Assembly (NCBI GenBank): GCA_051453625.1
Contig: JBOZIK010000001.1
Span: 212,112,505-212,145,126, forward strand
Source: Welwitschia mirabilis
Lineage: Eukaryota > Gnetophyta > Gnetopsida > Welwitschiales
Direction: 5' to 3'
DNA: 32,622 bases
Part shown: piece by piece, positions 19,605 to 31,173 of the stretch
Layout: every line of letters starts with the position of its first letter
Numbering within the stretch: position 1 is the stretch's first letter
The notes under the pieces: model-generated
Seen by the model: the letters and a program-made list of their open reading frames with translations, nothing else
The model's database searches: none
Told to the model about the DNA's origin: nothing
Translations under genes and position numbers: made by a program

Positions 19605-20546
19605 TCTAGATTAACTTAATAATACTTAAGTTAAGCACTTATAAGTTTATAATAATATAAATGTACTTGCATTTTTAGTGAATCTTCTCGTTAATAATTA
19701 TAAAGTTAGTTGTAACCATAATAACCTTAATTCCTAATAGTTACAAAGTTAGTTATATTCCTAATAATATTTAACCACAAGTAAAATTAATTATGTTCTT
19801 AATAATACTAGATTCCAAGATAACTCTTACCTCCCAAATAATAGTCATGAATTTTACTATATCTAAAATTTTTCTACTCCCTAAATATATACTAAATTAC
19901 ATTCATATTAATACTAATAATTATAAAGATTACCTTAATGATAATCTTAGCATTTTAATAATCCTAGAAGTTGATTATATTTGGGATAGTTTAAAAGTAT
20001 TCATAAGGTTAACTATAACCCTAACCCATAGATGATCATTATGCTAATCATATTTATGATAATTCAAAATTCCTAAACAAACTAAGAAGGATGTTGAATT
20101 CAGATCATTAAAAACTCTATTACCTTATAGCTATAGATAATAATTACTTAGAAGAATTAAAGTTTTCTTAAGAATTTAGGACAATGACTTCGTATGATTT
20201 CTTAAAAGCTTAACCTTTTACAACAAATATAAATACATAAAATAATGCCTTCTAATTAGATACTCTTAGAAATAATCAAATACGTAACCAAGTTATTCAT
20301 CCTAAATTATATGATCATATAAGTTTAAAGTGAAAATCCATATTCATAACTTATAAACCTTATTTATTGAAAATAAAAAAAGGGTGATAAACTTGATTAT
20401 GTACTTTAAGTTATAAATGAGGATTAATCACATCATAATAATAACCATGTTCTTCATAAGATCATAAAAATATTTCTAAGTTTAACCTTTAATACTACTT
20501 ATCCTATTGCCAAATGTAATCTCATAAAAATTGCCACTTTTTTTAG
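19605..20546 (+). other. Leader between PBS and gag
   Basis: AT-rich, no recognisable protein. An open frame at 19793-20035 has no resemblance to a known product and the composition of random AT-rich DNA, so it is not called a gene. Confidence 0.55.
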
Positions 20547-21557
20547 ATGCCTTGTCATCATCGGTTAAACCTCGAGGCTAGGTCAGTTGCATCAAGTAAT
20601 CAACATCAAAATAATTCACAAGAGAGTTAGCAACCTAATGATGGAAATCAACTCTAATTTAACCTTAATCCAGAAACATTGATGAATATGTTCATGTAGT
20701 TCTTATCACATATAGTAAATCAAAGTCAAAACCTAGAAGTAAACAATGGTATTAACTAATCTAAAAAAATGGGCATAAGGAAATTAATTCAAATGCTTAT
20801 TAAGCTAAATCCATCAAAGTTTGTAGGAGGTCTAGATCCTTCCAAAGTAAAAGCATGGCTGAGTGATGTTGAAAAGGTTATAGATATGTTAAGATGAAAT
20901 GAATATGAAAGGACTTCTTTAGCTATTTATATATTACAAGGAGAAGCTAACCTATCATGAAAAATAGAAATAACTAGGTTATGAGATCTAGAAATTTCAT
21001 AGAGGGAATTTGAAGATATTGTTAAGAAGGGGTATACCACTAAGTTCTATATTTGCCAAAAAGTTACAGAATTCTATAATTGAAGACAAGCCCCTAATGT
21101 GACTATAGCATCTTATGAGTACAAATTTGTAGAGTTATTAAGATACGTGTCACATATGTATCTAGATGAAGAAGTTAAAGCAAATCTATTTATTAATAAT
21201 CTTTTTTCTTCTATTATCACCAAACTATTTAGGTTTCAACCTAAGAATCTAGCAGAGGCTATAAAAAAGACAAATATAGCAGAACAAAACTACTAGAGAC
21301 AATAAGAAAATAAGAAGAAAATTCTTCCAAAGAAACACACCCTTAAAGGAAATCAATCATAAATGTCTTATCAAAATAAGAATTAGTACTTCAGAAAAAA
21401 ATAATGTCAGTAGTAGTTATAACAGAAATAGGAATTTCAATCTACCTAAGCAGGCTATGTTTAAAAGAAACTAAAATATTCGTAGTCAAAACTATGCAGG
21501 CAGTTAACCTCAGAGATCCAATTTCCAACAAATTCCTAGTCAGTATCAATACCAGAA
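20547..21557 (+). pseudogene. Ty3/gypsy Gag pseudogene (chromovirus type)
   Basis: The frame opens MPCHHRLNLEARSV at 20547 and can be followed without a frameshift for 250 codons. Nine stops interrupt it at codons 28, 37, 51, 71, 117, 138, 146, 152 and 179. The gag core starts with LIKLNPSKFVGGLDPSKVKA near codons 84-103, then WLSDVEKVIDML, LAIYILQGEANLS, REFEDIVKKGYTTKFY, and ASYEYKFVELLRYV. These match the order 'P..F.G..DP..A..WL...E', 'A...L.G.A..WW', 'W..F...F...Y', 'Y...F..L'. Two of the stops fall where the family has Trp. After codon 250 the sequence becomes lysine/glutamine-rich with shifted frames, ending SQYQYQN at the LTR. The zinc knuckle and all of pol are absent. Gag would form the particle shell. 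Confidence 0.85.
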
Positions 21558-23825
21558 TGTAATACACTAACTTTAATTATCCTAATTAAGCATAACTTTT
21601 TTCAAAATTATTAACTAATATGCATAATAAAACCTAGGATCAATTCCTATTTAGAACATACTAAAACACTATAAGATTTAAAATAATTAAATAAAATAAT
21701 TACTACTAAACTATAAACTCTTTTAGTTTGCATACAATAATTATTTCAAAATTGTGTCTTATATTTATTTCTAACTTTATTTTCACCACTTTAAGATATC
21801 TTGTATAAAGGCGATGAAACATTAATTTGTTTTATCACATACAATTGATAAGTTTTAAGATAGTACCTAACTAATATAACAGGAGGTTGCATCTCCCATT
21901 AATGGCATTTCAACTCAATATATGACCACCCTCTAGATGTGAATTAGTTTTACTTTAGGTTCTAGACTATACAAACATCACTCGACTTAACTCCATAGGC
22001 TTCGACTTCACCTTGATATACCCTAAATATAGGAGATAGGTGATACATGAGGTTGATGCATTCTTAAAAGTGACGACCACTTTCTTGAAGCATTGCAGGA
22101 TGGTGCAGCATGATTCTTTAATACCAAGGACTCATGCATGGATAGAATGCGAGAGTGATGATCAAATTAACTTTCAGAAGAGTTTATAAATAAAAGTACA
22201 ATGCAACATGTCTTGGGGATTAAATCTAAGTATGGGGATGAATAATTAATAAGAGTATCTCAGTTTAGTTGAATGAATACACCATACAAATGCAAACATA
22301 CAATTATGTGGATATTTAGTGGATTATTTACTTAGTTAAAATAATTTTAATTATCATTGGGTTTATTTTATAAAAATAACTATATAGAATAAAAATAGAG
22401 TATATAAGCATCATTTTTGTTTTAAATAAAAAGGAAAATCATAAATCTTCAAATTATAATAGTAAAAATAAAAGAAAGAAAACTCACTTTATTTTTCTAC
22501 ATTACAATAATTCCTTTCAAATAAGTCGCATTAATACATCCAAGTTCTACTATAGAACAATGCTCCATTCATGGGGCTAAGTTAACTTCTAACCCTCTTT
22601 ATAAATTATAAATATATATATCAAAATAAAGTTAAAGTAAAAAAATATATGTTATCATAAGAAACATTAATAAAACTAAATGATTTGGCTACACATCTCT
22701 AGAATTATTAAGTAGACAACCCTAATGTTTATACTTGAAATGCAAGAATAAAGGCCTAAATATTAATAAATATCATATACAAAGGATAAAAAATAAATTC
22801 AATTTAAATAAAAATCATATATAGCATTTAAAATAATTTTGTACTTGCATTAGATAACTTTTTGTAATTGTTAAAATTATTTACAAATTTTCTTAGCTTT
22901 CTAAAGGTATTGAAACTAAAAATTTTTAATTAATTATTTAAAAATGTAAAAATAAATTAGACTTAATTTTCTTAAACTAGACTCATCATATTATTCCAAA
23001 AATTTAATTTTATTAAATATAAGTTAGTATAGATACAATTCATAGCGTCAAACTTTGATTATAAAGACTGCCTAAATTTTAGAGTTACTAAAATAATACC
23101 CTTTGCTAAAATGGCTATAACTTTTAATTCACTTTGGAGTTTTTAAATAAATAAATACTTTTTGAGAATCTTATTGAATTATCTATAGGTCGAACTACTT
23201 AATTTGTTTTCAAAATGTTGTATTAATTTTAAAAACTAATACTTTTTTTTCTTATTCTTTTCTACTTGCAATTTTTGAGTTATTTTTATAAAATAAATTT
23301 TAAAAATTAATTTAGTCTAAAAAAATTACTATTTTAAAATTTTAAAATTTTTAAATTTATAACATGATTTTAATCCTACATAAAAACTTTTATAAATATT
23401 TACTTAGCATTTAATGATCTATAGCATTCTTAAGTTGTGCTTCATTTGTGGGAAAAAGTAGACTCTAACTAAACTAAGGATAAGAAAACTCATACTAATT
23501 TATATAAAGAAAAATTAATAAAGTAACTAAAAATTCATAATAAAAATTAATATTCAAAGCATATAAAATATAATTGTAAGCAATATAAACTTAACTTATA
23601 ATAATAAATAATGTATCAAATACCATAAGCCTTAGGATTGCCTGAGAAGGAGTGCCTAGTCTAAATGGATTTTGAGGATTAGAATCATTCATCCTAATAA
23701 CAACTCTAATTCCACTCTAATGCAAGCTAAATTTTAAATATATGATAATAAAAAATAACATGGGTATCCAAATTATAGTGAACCCCTTAGTCACTTGGCC
23801 AAAATATCCATTAGACACATAGAAG

Positions 23826-23990
23826 CTAAGCATGTTAAGAGGTCCTTCAACTCTCTTCCTTATCTTAGTCTACACCAATGGGAGGGAAAATATCCATTGG
23901 TAGCCCATCAACTAAGTATGTAAATAGGTCCTTCAAACATTTTCCTTATCTACGTATCAACCAATAGGAGGGAAAATACAAATACTACAT
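23826..23990 (+). repeat. Two degenerate ~85-bp direct repeats within the LTR
   Basis: Both units share AGGTCCTTCAA, CTTCCTTATCT (or TTTCCTTATCT), and ACCAATGGGAGGGAAAATA (or ACCAATAGGAGGGAAAATA). The first lies around 23830-23892 and the second around 23910-23988. Such repeats are common in long U3 regions; a regulatory role is possible but not shown. Confidence 0.7.
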
Positions 23991-24104
23991 TGATACTAGA
24001 ATTACATGCATAGGCTTAATGTAAGAAATGAAGCTAAAATTCTTATAAAATAAGAACCTACTTGAAGAGAAAAATATTGATGATACTTGAAGAAGATTGA
24101 TTAA

Positions 24105-24154
24105 GTTCCACGTTCCAAGCTTCCAAGCTTCAAGCTTCAAGCTCCAAGTTCCAA
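24105..24154 (+). repeat. Short CCAAGCTT-type array
   Basis: A run of imperfect 7-8-mers, TTCCAAGC and TTCAAGC, repeated about six times. It is probably a slippage product within the LTR. Confidence 0.7.
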
Positions 24155-24363
24155 CTACATACTCAAGAGGATGAAAGGTTGATAAGAAATTTTTTGTAGC
24201 ATAAAGTCGCTTGAAGAATATTATCTTAAAAAGAAGAAGAGTGATCTATTTTTAGATAAATAATGTAACAAAGGTTCTTGATATAATTGATTAAATACCA
24301 CCCACATCATTTTAATCATAAGGTAAAGAAATTTCTTTTAGTTGATAAAATTGACCCATGAGA

Positions 24364-24690
24364 AGTTGGATAGGCTTGTGTAAAAGTAATATGGACATAT
24401 GAATGATAATAACAAGATTAGTTAATAATAAGTTGAATGAACTTTGTATAAAAGTGATATGAACATATGAATGACAATGACAAGATTGATCAATGATAAC
24501 TTAGATGGACTTTATGTAAAAATGATATAAAAATATAAATGATCATGACAAGATTGATAAATGACAACTTAGATGAGCTTGTGTAGAATTGACATATGAA
24601 TGATTAGTGTTAAGGTTGATCAATGAAAAGTTATAAGAGCTTGTGTTAGAAGTGAAAGTAATGTATGAATGATAAAAAAAATCTTATTTA
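24364..24690 (+). repeat. Minisatellite, five units of about 66-69 bp
   Basis: Units begin near 24364, 24430, 24499, 24567 and 24629. Each has an AGTTGGAT-like or ACTTAGAT-like start, then GCTTGTGTAAAAG or CTTTGTATAAAAG, then ATATGAATGA and GACAAGATTGAT. Divergence increases toward the last unit. It lies in the LTR, upstream of its 3' end. Confidence 0.75.
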
Positions 24691-24937
24691 TAACTCATGC
24701 ACGTAATTTAGGTGAGTAATTTTTTTACTTTAATTAGTAAGATTAATTACATGCATCATTTCCTCATGTTAGTTCCTTCTTAATATTTTATAGGCTCTTA
24801 ATAAATCCAAAACATATCTAAACTACATTAGAAGAACAAATGCACCAATTTCAAAAGTTCCATGTGACACAACAAGAAAAATAATATTTTATGCATAAAG
24901 TACTTTTACAAATATCAATAAGGATAAAAGTCATGGG

Positions 24938-25279
24938 AGAATAAATTCAACTCATTTATCTTTTTCAATTTATAGATAAGAATGCATGTCTTTATTGACA
25001 TGTTTACACTCTACATGATTCATCACATCAACAACACAAATCACAAGAAAAAAATGTTNNNNNNNNNNNNNNNNNNNNNNNNNNNNNNNNNNNNNNNNNN
25101 NNNNNNNNNNNNNNNNNNNNNNNNNNNNNNNNNNNNNNNNNNNNNNNNNNNNNNNNNNAGAATAAATTCTGCTCATTTATCTTTTTCGATTTATAGATAA
25201 GAATGCATGTCTTTATTGACATGTTTACACTCTACATGATCCATAACATCAACAACACAAATCACAAGAAAAAAATGTT
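24938..25279. repeat. 100-N gap flanked by 121-bp direct copies
   Basis: 24938-25058 and 25159-25279 are the same sequence with a few substitutions (for example ATTCAACTC against ATTCTGCTC), separated by 100 N. An unmerged contig or haplotype overlap is likely. Confidence 0.8.
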
Positions 25280-25338
25280 ATAATTAAATATAATAAAATT
25301 ATCCTAATTAAATGTAAGAAATTGTTATAGTTGAACAT

Positions 25339-25678
25339 AGTACTCTTACTTTTTACTTACTTATTATTTTTGTATCAATTAATTTTAGTTTTTCTTTATT
25401 TTTAGATTTGAATAAGTTACATAGATAAATGATTAGAATAAAGATGTTACATGCCATTNNNNNNNNNNNNNNNNNNNNNNNNNNNNNNNNNNNNNNNNNN
25501 NNNNNNNNNNNNNNNNNNNNNNNNNNNNNNNNNNNNNNNNNNNNNNNNNNNNNNNNNNAGTACTCTTACTTTTTACTTACTTATTATTTTTGTATCAAGT
25601 AATTTTAGTTTTTCTTTATTTTTAGATTTGGATAAGTTACATAGATAAATGATTAGAATAAAGATGTTACATGCCATT
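25339..25678. repeat. 100-N gap flanked by 120-bp direct copies
   Basis: 25339-25458 and 25559-25678 are nearly identical, differing at only a few positions, with 100 N between. The LTR 3' end therefore appears twice (near 25451 and 25671). Confidence 0.8.
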
Positions 25679-28257
25679 TTTGTAAACATTTGATTGTTAT
25701 TTTACACCTTTACAAGAAATTTTCTATTTAATTATCTAACCACGTAAATAACTTATCTAAGCATAAACAAGTTAATTTATTATTAAACTTCTTATAATAG
25801 ACATTATTATTTAAAATAATAAAATTATTCAAAACTAAGATTAATTAATTAAGTTACCTTATGAGTACGTATAATGCAAAATATATCTTTGGCACAAGAA
25901 ATATAATACATTGTTAATTGTAATGCTACACGTTAATTCTCATTAAAGAAAAAAGAATTTTCATTAAAATTTGATATTAAAATGTATTACATGATTTAGA
26001 GACTCTTGTAATTATGTCATTACATTTACTACTTAAATATTACAAAATGTGGGATATAACATTATTCAAATGTATAGCCCTTAGGATCATTATCTTCTTA
26101 AGGAAAGCAAGGATGATTCTAATGCTTAATCTTTTCCCTCCTTAATTTTTTTTCTTTATCATTAATCATTTTTAATAATAAGGCATTCCTCTGAGTTCTA
26201 GATAAACATTTACATATTATGCTCTAGTTATAATCTTCCAAATGAATTTGTAAAGAAAAAAAGCAGGAATTCAATCATCTCCCTAAGATTGAAAGGTTGT
26301 CGTAACTTTAGATAAACAACATAAATAACATAAAACTCACACTTTAATAACAATAGCTAAAGAGTACATAATATTAAGAAAAATTAGAATTCCTAAAGGA
26401 AAAAAAATCATCTTAAGACTAAAGTGGCTTAATGATCTTTACTAGTAAATGTTCAATCATTTAGGGATTTGTTTCTATTAAGTTAACAAGGTTTGATGTT
26501 ACTTATTCTAAGATAATTTATAAATAATTCAAATTTTATTCTACTAAATCGGTTTATTTAAATGTATAGAAACTAGTATATAGATGAAAAATGCTAAAGT
26601 AACTTTAGAATAAGTTTATATGGTAGCGAACCTATTTGGTATTATTTTAAAGTTATTTAATAGTTTGCTATTGTTCATAGTGTGAGAACTAGCATAATAA
26701 ATGTTATAATCAAATTTTGATATGATGTATGAACCTAAAAAACATAAAAGTATAGTAAAATACAAGATTTAAGGATGATAAGAAGGAGAATTAGAAGGAT
26801 TGCAATAGTTGAAAGAGTGCAACATTTAAATAAGAAATTGGTATGATAGGGTTATAATAATTATCATTTGTAACCAAATATTAACATGCTATGGTATTAT
26901 TTGATGAATGTAATACCTTATTAATATGTTAAATACTTAATTAGTGAACATAGGCTTTAAAGAGATCAAACTATATCAGATTATGTCATGCTCTATGTTC
27001 TATACATATAATTACTTTTCTCCGCAGTGCCCTTTTTTAAATTGCTCTTTACATTATAGATAGTTAAACAATCTAGAATAATAAATCATTAAAAATTAGA
27101 GTGATTAAGGAAGAATCTAGACTTAAAATTTATTTATTTATGTTTTTCTTTTGGTTTAATTGATTTTTATCTCACTATTAAAAAGACTATAATTGAATTG
27201 ACATAACATATTCCATTAATACAACATCTAAATAGACAAACTTTATCCTATTTTTAAAAATATTTAATGTATTCTTATTCACTTCCTTAATGAAGTTATT
27301 ATATAATTAGTTAAAATTATTTATCACATGATTTGTTCTTAAAATTATTTATCATGATTTATTACTTAGGTTATTATTTAAAATTTTGTTTTAAATATAA
27401 CCATGTGTAATTTTATACTTAGATGTAGAATATCCTTTAAAATCATATTTATTACACTTTATTTAATGATATATGTTTTTAATTCCTTAACTTTAATTTC
27501 TATTGATAACCATTCTTATCTTATTCAACTTTATCCCACCTGTTACCATAATTTTCTTTTCTAGTACTCTTCCTGCCATTACCACTATAGTTTGCTTCTT
27601 GACTTATGAAATCATTTAGTATGTTATTTCGCTCATAAGCATCAAATTTCTTATTAAGGACTATGAGGATCATACTTAATGTCTTAAAATTCATGATGTT
27701 TAGTTTAATCTTACTTAAAATAACTTAGTTATAAGTTAGTATTTCTTACACATTCTTTATTAAGAATTCCCAAATGATACAGTATTACTAGTGGTTCATA
27801 TTGAGAATCTTATTACTACCTTGACATTTTTTAACTACTTATAATGCTTTGTGTTATTTTAAGATTAATTATTCTATTTTGAAGATAGATGAATTTTGTG
27901 TTTAATTATTAGTAAATGTCATACTTGATGTTTTCACAATATTATATGTGGTTGCACTTTTTTACCATTTGATGATTTAATTTATTATGTCAAAGGAATA
28001 ATAGAAGATAAAACATCATTAATTATTATCCATTTTGCAATAATTTCGTGACTTGATGGTGATCGTGAATAATTATTCCCTTATAGAAGTACTATCTACA
28101 ATTGTTCAACTTTTATTATCTAGACAAACCTATTATACCCTTTGTGCTAAGTAATTCTTATATATCAATATACTATTAATGTAAAAATTAATTGTATGAC
28201 ATAAGTCATAAGCACATGTTATACCTACCTGCATCTTATTAAGGACTTGTTTTGTTA
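25679..28257. other. AT-rich stretch without recognisable genes
   Basis: No frame of note. The only hint of coding is on the minus strand at about 27692-27525, with a readable stretch of about 50 codons (KFDAYERNNILNDFISQEAN). It could be a retroelement gag remnant but is not recognised with confidence. The rest is presumably older, unrecognisable repeat DNA. Confidence 0.4.
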
Positions 28258-28440
28258 AGTGGGTGGTAGTTTAACTGGTGGAGCAGTTATTTTTTATTAA
28301 GAAGGTTGTGGATTTAAATTTTTATATACCTTACTTGGCATATTATGAAGCCATAAGGTTAACCAAATCATTTGTTTGGCTTACTGTGATGGTTATCCTC
28401 TTTAGAAGGTGGGGTATGATCACTAAGAGTTTTTAGTTTC
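28258..28440 (+). mobile_element. Probable tRNA-derived SINE relic 1
   Basis: GGTGGTAGTTTAACTGG (28262-28278) resembles an RNA polymerase III box A. GATTTAAATTT (28311-28321) sits at normal distance and resembles box B GGTTCGAATCC changed at five positions, all of them C-to-T or G-to-A. A tail ends in a T-rich run near 28440. The body cannot be assigned to a named SINE family by eye, and no flanking duplication was found. Confidence 0.5.
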
Positions 28441-28748
28441 TTTAATATTGTTAATAATTAATGAGTAATAATTTATACATTTTAATTTTAGGAGTATATT
28501 TTTGAACTTGAAAGTTTTAGTGACCATATTTCATCCCTTAAAATACAACCATCATGATTGTCCAAATGAATGACTTAATATACCAAAGGCCTTATAATAT
28601 GCTCATCACATTGTTCAAAGGTTCAAACTGATGATTTTTTAAATGAAGGAATAATGTCAAACTAATTGGACTACCATCCTATTAGTCAAGAATTATATTA
28701 TCATATTAACATCCATAATAGTATTTCCATAAAACAATCAATATGTTA

Positions 28749-28838
28749 TATAAATAAATAATCTTAATATTTGATAAATAATAGAATAACTAATATAAAT
28801 AAATAATCTTAATATTTGATAATTAATAGAATAACTAA
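28749..28838 (+). repeat. Two 45-bp tandem units
   Basis: 28749-28793 and 28794-28838 are identical apart from one base (GATAAATAATAG against GATAATTAATAG). This is a recent simple duplication in otherwise old AT-rich DNA. Confidence 0.85.
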
Positions 28839-28862
28839 CAATGTTTTCAAAAATTTCTAATT

Positions 28863-28955
28863 AGATGATAGTCCAAGTGATGGCATGATTATTTTTCAGT
28901 TATAAGGGTACGTGTTTAAACCTTTCAATGTTTTGTTTGATACACTACAAGGGTT
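28863..28955 (+). mobile_element. Probable tRNA-derived SINE relic 2
   Basis: GATAGTCCAAGTGATGG (28865-28881) resembles box A of plant SINEs, and GTGTTTAAACC (28912-28922) resembles box B with a C-to-T loss. The 31-bp distance between them fits. The body differs from relic 1, so it is probably another family. The 3' end is uncertain. Confidence 0.45.
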
Positions 28956-29764
28956 TTGACAACACCAATGATGAAAATGCTTTTGATTACGTTTACTAGA
29001 TAATTTTGTTAAATGTCTATCTAATAATATTTTATCAGACTATATTTTCTTGGAAGTGGCTATATTTTCCAAAAACAAGAGTTTATAGTTAAACTAGATG
29101 GAATTTTTAAACCATAAAACATTATGGTTTTTAACATGATATTTTTATAAATACTTTCTATATGTAGATATTTTGGATTCTTCCATGGTAATTACTAGTC
29201 TAGATATTGGATTTTTTTTTTCTTTTTGTTATCACTATGTTATCCTTGTTATCAATAAATGGACATTAAATTTCAATCCAAATTTACTTAAGTATACTAG
29301 AACTCCTTACTAGCTTGACTTGGAAATTATTCTCTTCATTTTTAAGTAGTTAAATGGGACATTATTACTAGTATACATTTAACTCTGAAATTATAAACTC
29401 TTTCATTTCCCAATATTACTCGTTACACATGATACATTATACAGATTGATTTCCAACATAAGAAGAAAGAATTAAAACTTGAGATGAGTAACACAAGTTA
29501 TGTTTAGAAATTTACATATTATAATGTGAAAAATTATTAGCAAAACAAAAAAAAATTATTTCTTCTTCAATACTTAATCCCTTTTCCCCAATCTCTAATA
29601 GGGCATTACATCTTTGTTAATATAAGAGCATAAATCATTTCTTATCTTTAAAAGGAAAAGTTAATTTTTAAGAAACCATTCCCTATAGGGAATCTAGTAA
29701 TTATTTTTAAATTCTCATTTATTTTTCTTGAGAAATAGCAAATAGATTATATTAACTCAAAAAA
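28956..29764. other. AT-rich stretch, no gene recognised
   Basis: Nothing coding is recognised. A perfect 9-bp-stem hairpin, AAACCATAA-AACA-TTATGGTTT, lies at 29109-29130. On its own it is not evidence for a terminator or ncRNA. Confidence 0.5.
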
Positions 29765-30517
29765 AGAAAGATTTACGACATAGCTCAAGAGCTAGATTTC
29801 CTAGCATGGTAGAAGTTTCTCTGGTATTCAAACTTCCATACATCAGCATCTAATTTTGTTAACCCAGGTTTTCAAGTCTAATCAGGAAGAGGTTCAAGGC
29901 TAGCATATCCTAAGGGGTTTACAACAAAACAGTAATCATTTGGNNNNNNNNNNNNNNNNNNNNNNNNNNNNNNNNNNNNNNNNNNNNNNNNNNNNNNNNN
30001 NNNNNNNNNNNNNNNNNNNNNNNNNNNNNNNNNNNNNNNNNNNNNNNNNNNNNNNNNNNNNNNNNNNNNNNNNNNNNNNNNNNNNNNNNNNNNNNNNNNN
30101 NNNNNNNNNNNNNNNNNNNNNNNNNNNNNNNNNNNNNNNNNNNNNNNNNNNNNNNNNNNNNNNNNNNNNNNNNNNNNNNNNNNNNNNNNNNNNNNNNNNN
30201 NNNNNNNNNNNNNNNNNNNNNNNNNNNNNNNNNNNNNNNNNNNNNNNNNNNNNNNNNNNNNNNNNNNNNNNNNNNNNNNNNNNNNNNNNNNNNNNNNNNN
30301 NNNNNNNNNNNNNNNNNNNNNNNNNNNNNNNNNNNNNNNNNNNNNNNNNNNNNNNNNNNNNNNNNNNNNNNNNNNGTAATCATTTGGGCCATAATTTGGA
30401 GGGGGAGGATTTGGATAATAAGGGAATAAGCCAGAGGTTTAATTTCCTCTTCAATATTTTCTTCTTCTTGCTGTTCCTCCTCCTTCATAACTTCTTCTTC
30501 ATACTACTTCTGCTCTG

Positions 30518-31150
30518 TTTGCTCTATATCTGACACTTCTTTAGTGTACCTCAGGGGAACAAGGAGGCTATTCTCTTTATCACTTTCTACATACTTTAGT
30601 GGATCCCACAACAATAGCTTTTGCACATGTACTTTTGGGATTTCTTGTCAAGTTAAGATGCCCGCATCAATCTACATTTTTCTTTGATAAAGCAGCCAAA
30701 TCAACACTTCATGGCATATCTTATAGCTTTTGATGGAGTATTGAATAGAATTAGATAGAAAGAAAGGGAGATCTATTTGAAAANNNNNNNNNNNNNNNNN
30801 NNNNNNNNNNNNNNNNNNNNNNNNNNNNNNNNNNNNNNNNNNNNNNNNNNNNNNNNNNNNNNNNNNNNNNNNNNNNNNNNNNNATTTGCTCTATATCTGG
30901 CACTTCTTTAGTGTACCTCAGGGGAACAAGGAGGCTATGCTCTTTATCACTTTCTACATACTTTAGTGAATTCCACAACAGTAGCTTTTGCACATGTACT
31001 TTTGGGATTTCTTGCCAAGTTAAGATGCCCGCATCAATCTACATTTTTCTTTGATAAATCAACCAAATTAACACTTCATGGCATATCTTACAGCTTTTGA
31101 TGGAGTATTGAATAGAATTAGAGAGAAAGAAAGGGAGATCTATTTGAAAA
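30518..31150. repeat. 100-N gap flanked by 266-bp direct copies
   Basis: 30518-30783 and 30885-31150 match almost base for base, with a handful of substitutions (GATCCC against AATTCC near 30603 and 30969). 100 N lie between. Unmerged overlap or alleles. Confidence 0.85.
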
Positions 31151-31173
31151 TCTCCCATCATGTCAGCAAGAAG

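Larger units (their letters stand above)
18864..25671 (+). mobile_element. Internally deleted long-LTR Ty3/gypsy element (probable chromovirus)
   Basis: The order is LTR start, gap, inverted LTR part, PBS, leader, gag, then directly a full-length LTR. Protease, RT, RNase H and integrase are missing, and gag runs straight into TGTAATACA at 21558. The initiator-Met PBS, the gag pattern and the 4-kb LTR suggest the Tekay/Del type of chromovirus. That lineage call is an inference, because no pol or chromodomain is available. No target-site duplication was found. Alternatively the right LTR is a separate solo LTR inserted in gag. Confidence 0.65.
21558..25671 (+). repeat. Full-length 4.1-kb LTR of the second gypsy element
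   Basis: It starts TGTAATACACTAACTTTAAT (homologous to 18864) and ends AAGATGTTACA at 25671, giving a TGT...ACA terminal inverted repeat. The length includes two 100-N gaps and duplicated flanks, so the true length is nearer 3.7 kb. It holds a pair of degenerate repeats, a short CAAGCTT array and a five-copy minisatellite. The 3' boundary rests on the terminal repeat alone, because no second complete LTR is available. Confidence 0.6.

Noticed and set aside
19793-20035. 80-codon + strand frame in the chromovirus leader
   Set aside because: Composition is that of random AT-rich DNA (Ile, Asn, Leu, Tyr), with no motif and a position between PBS and gag.
24358-24690. Possible CRISPR array from regularly spaced repeats
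   Set aside because: Units are contiguous, degenerate and about 67 bp with no unique spacers, in plant retrotransposon DNA; it is a minisatellite.
25672-25710. CHFCKHLIV reading that might be the missing gag zinc knuckle resuming after the LTR
   Set aside because: Only the first half of a knuckle fits, one residue is missing, no downstream Cys follows, and no target duplication links it to the gag break at 21557.
28258-28330. A tRNA gene
   Set aside because: Box A/B-like motifs are present, but no cloverleaf with acceptor and anticodon stems can be drawn; a SINE relic fits better.
29109-29130. Perfect 9-bp hairpin as terminator or small RNA
   Set aside because: Such short AT-rich hairpins are expected by chance in DNA of this composition; there is no gene beside it.
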